Of a DNA stretch of 64,000 nt, positions 63,202 through 64,000 are shown one piece after another; within the stretch, counting starts at the first letter, position 1, and every line of letters begins with the position of its first letter. The stretch lies in the NCBI RefSeq assembly GCF_013297935.1, contig NZ_JAAFIX010000011.1:62001-126000 (forward strand). Direction: 5' to 3'. The notes beneath the pieces are model-generated. The model was not told the origin of the DNA and made no database searches. It worked only from the letters and a program-made list of their open reading frames with translations. The DNA comes from Rhodoferax sp. GTDB lineage: Bacteria; Pseudomonadota; Gammaproteobacteria; Burkholderiales; Burkholderiaceae_C. The position numbers were made by a program, and so were the translations under genes.

Positions 63202-64000
63202 ATGTACCAATACACCGAATTTGACCGCCAGTTCATCCGCGCCCGCGCGGCCCAGCACCGCGACCAACTGGAGCGAAATCAGGCCGGCACCCTGAGCGAC
63301 GAAGAGTTCCGCCCCTTGCGCCTGCAAAACGGCTGGTACATCCAGCGCTACGCGCCCATGCTGCGCGTGGCTGTGCCCTACGGCGAGCTGTCGACCAAGC
63401 AACTGCGCGTGCTGGCTCGCATTGCCCGCGAATACGACCACCCGAGCAAAGAGGTGTTTGACAAAGCCATTGGCACCCAAGCGACCTGGGGCACTACGCA
63501 CCTGCCGGTGGGCTACGGCCACTTCACCACCCGCCAAAACGTGCAGTTCAACTGGATTCCCCTGGCCAAGAGCGCCGACGTGATGGACCTGCTGGCCACG
63601 GTCAACATGCACGGCATTCAGACCAGCGGCAACTGCATCCGCAACATCACCAGCGACGAGCTGGCCGGTGTGGCGGTCGACGAAATTGCAGACCCCCGCC
63701 CCTTTGCCGAAATCATGCGCCAGTGGAGCACCCTGCACCCTGAGTTCGCCTTTTTGCCGCGCAAGTTCAAGATCGCCATCACCGGCGCTACAGAAGACCG
63801 CGCTGCGGTGCGTTGGCACGACGTGGGCCTTCACCTCATCAAAAACGATGCAGGTGAGCTGGGCTTCCGCGTGTTTGTGGGCGGCGGCATGGGCCGCACC
63901 CCGGTCATCAGCACCGAGATCCGCGCCTTCCTGCCCTGGAACCAGATCATGAATTACCTGGAGGCGGTGGTGCGCGTGTACAACCGCTGGGGCCGCCGCG
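63202..64000 (+). CDS. cysI: sulfite/nitrite reductase haemoprotein, N-terminal part (runs off the window)
   Basis: Absent from the ORF track because it has no stop in the window. The 266 codons visible begin MYQYTEFDRQFIRARAAQHRDQL. They contain the ferredoxin-like half-domain RYAPMLRVAVPYGELSTKQLRVLARIAREY, the substrate-side motif HFTTRQNVQFNWI and the block GIQTSGNCIRNIT. The FeS/sirohaem cysteines lie beyond the edge. It matches the one-subunit assimilatory sulfite reductases of betaproteobacteria; nitrite reductase is the alternative. Confidence 0.88.
   Translation, partial: MYQYTEFDRQFIRARAAQHRDQLERNQAGTLSDEEFRPLRLQNGWYIQRYAPMLRVAVPYGELSTKQLRVLARIAREYDHPSKEVFDKAIGTQATWGTTHLPVGYGHFTTRQNVQFNWIPLAKSADVMDLLATVNMHGIQTSGNCIRNITSDELAGVAVDEIADPRPFAEIMRQWSTLHPEFAFLPRKFKIAITGATEDRAAVRWHDVGLHLIKNDAGELGFRVFVGGGMGRTPVISTEIRAFLPWNQIMNYLEAVVRVYNRWGRR

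Overview
The window looks like a chromosomal segment of a betaproteobacterium of the order Burkholderiales, most likely Comamonadaceae close to Rhodoferax, Polaromonas or Acidovorax. This is inferred from protein flavour, GC-rich codon use and conserved gene strings (rimP-nusA-infB-rbfA-truB-typA, pepA diverging from lptFG, ratA/rnfH next to smpB). It cannot be proved without a database search. Most of the segment is housekeeping, densely packed, with many 4-base ATGA stop/start overlaps.

Layout. 1-4.1 kb: end of an unknown gene, then ldcA, a tadA-hydrolase fusion and a REC-GGDEF-EAL regulator. 4.2-7.4 kb: the guaBA purine operon. 7.4-9.3 kb: a DUF4124 protein, ratA/rnfH and smpB. 9.3-11 kb: a lipoprotein-ECF sigma-anti-sigma operon. 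11-13 kb: a hydroxyisobutyryl-CoA hydrolase-like enzyme and a drug/metabolite transporter. 13.2-21.5 kb: translation and ribosome-maturation genes. 21.6-27.1 kb: a yejABEF-type peptide importer. 27.1-32 kb: fabI, a basic amino acid decarboxylase, NfeD and a stomatin-like protein, and tRNA-Ser(GGA). 32-39 kb: holC, pepA, lptFG, a CbiX-type chelatase, a CysB-like regulator and an aminotransferase. 39-45 kb: a PQQ-type sugar dehydrogenase, an unknown protein and hrpA. 45.2-46.5 kb: a low-GC island with an integron attC site. 46.7-51.5 kb: argA, dsbB, yggX, a decayed mnmC and a receiver-like protein. 51.5-61.2 kb: a nucleoside/pseudouridine uptake and salvage locus. 61.5-64 kb: a secreted unknown, a TauE/SafE permease and the start of a sulfite/nitrite reductase.

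The most unusual content is repetitive DNA that coexists with coding sequence. Family 1 is a short element with the invariant layout YRCTAY-N8-TAGCW-N19-GGGCTRG (small deviations in two copies). Nine copies are present, four between genes and five inside open genes (echA-like gene, truB, yejF, hrpA, dsbB). Copies in the same orientation relative to the gene are always read in the same frame. Family 2 is a 96-bp palindromic element (21-bp arm, 54-bp core, 21-bp arm) present twice in hrpA. Its core is 52/54 identical between copies, but its arms differ between copies while staying self-complementary. Both behave like the protein-compatible palindromic elements known from Rickettsia. I know of no description of them in this group, but I could not search.

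The second accessory signal is an 87-bp attC site plus a further R' core site. Together they delimit one complete gene cassette and the start of a second, with no integrase in view: a cassette cluster lacking an integrase, inserted between hrpA and argA.

The largest metabolic theme is nucleoside salvage. A BMP-family binding protein and its ABC transporter (bmpA-nupOPQ) would import nucleosides. psuK/psuG would process pseudouridine. A ribokinase, a nucleoside hydrolase and a 2-oxoglutarate/Fe(II) oxygenase on the opposite strand would handle the ribose and perhaps oxidise a nucleobase.
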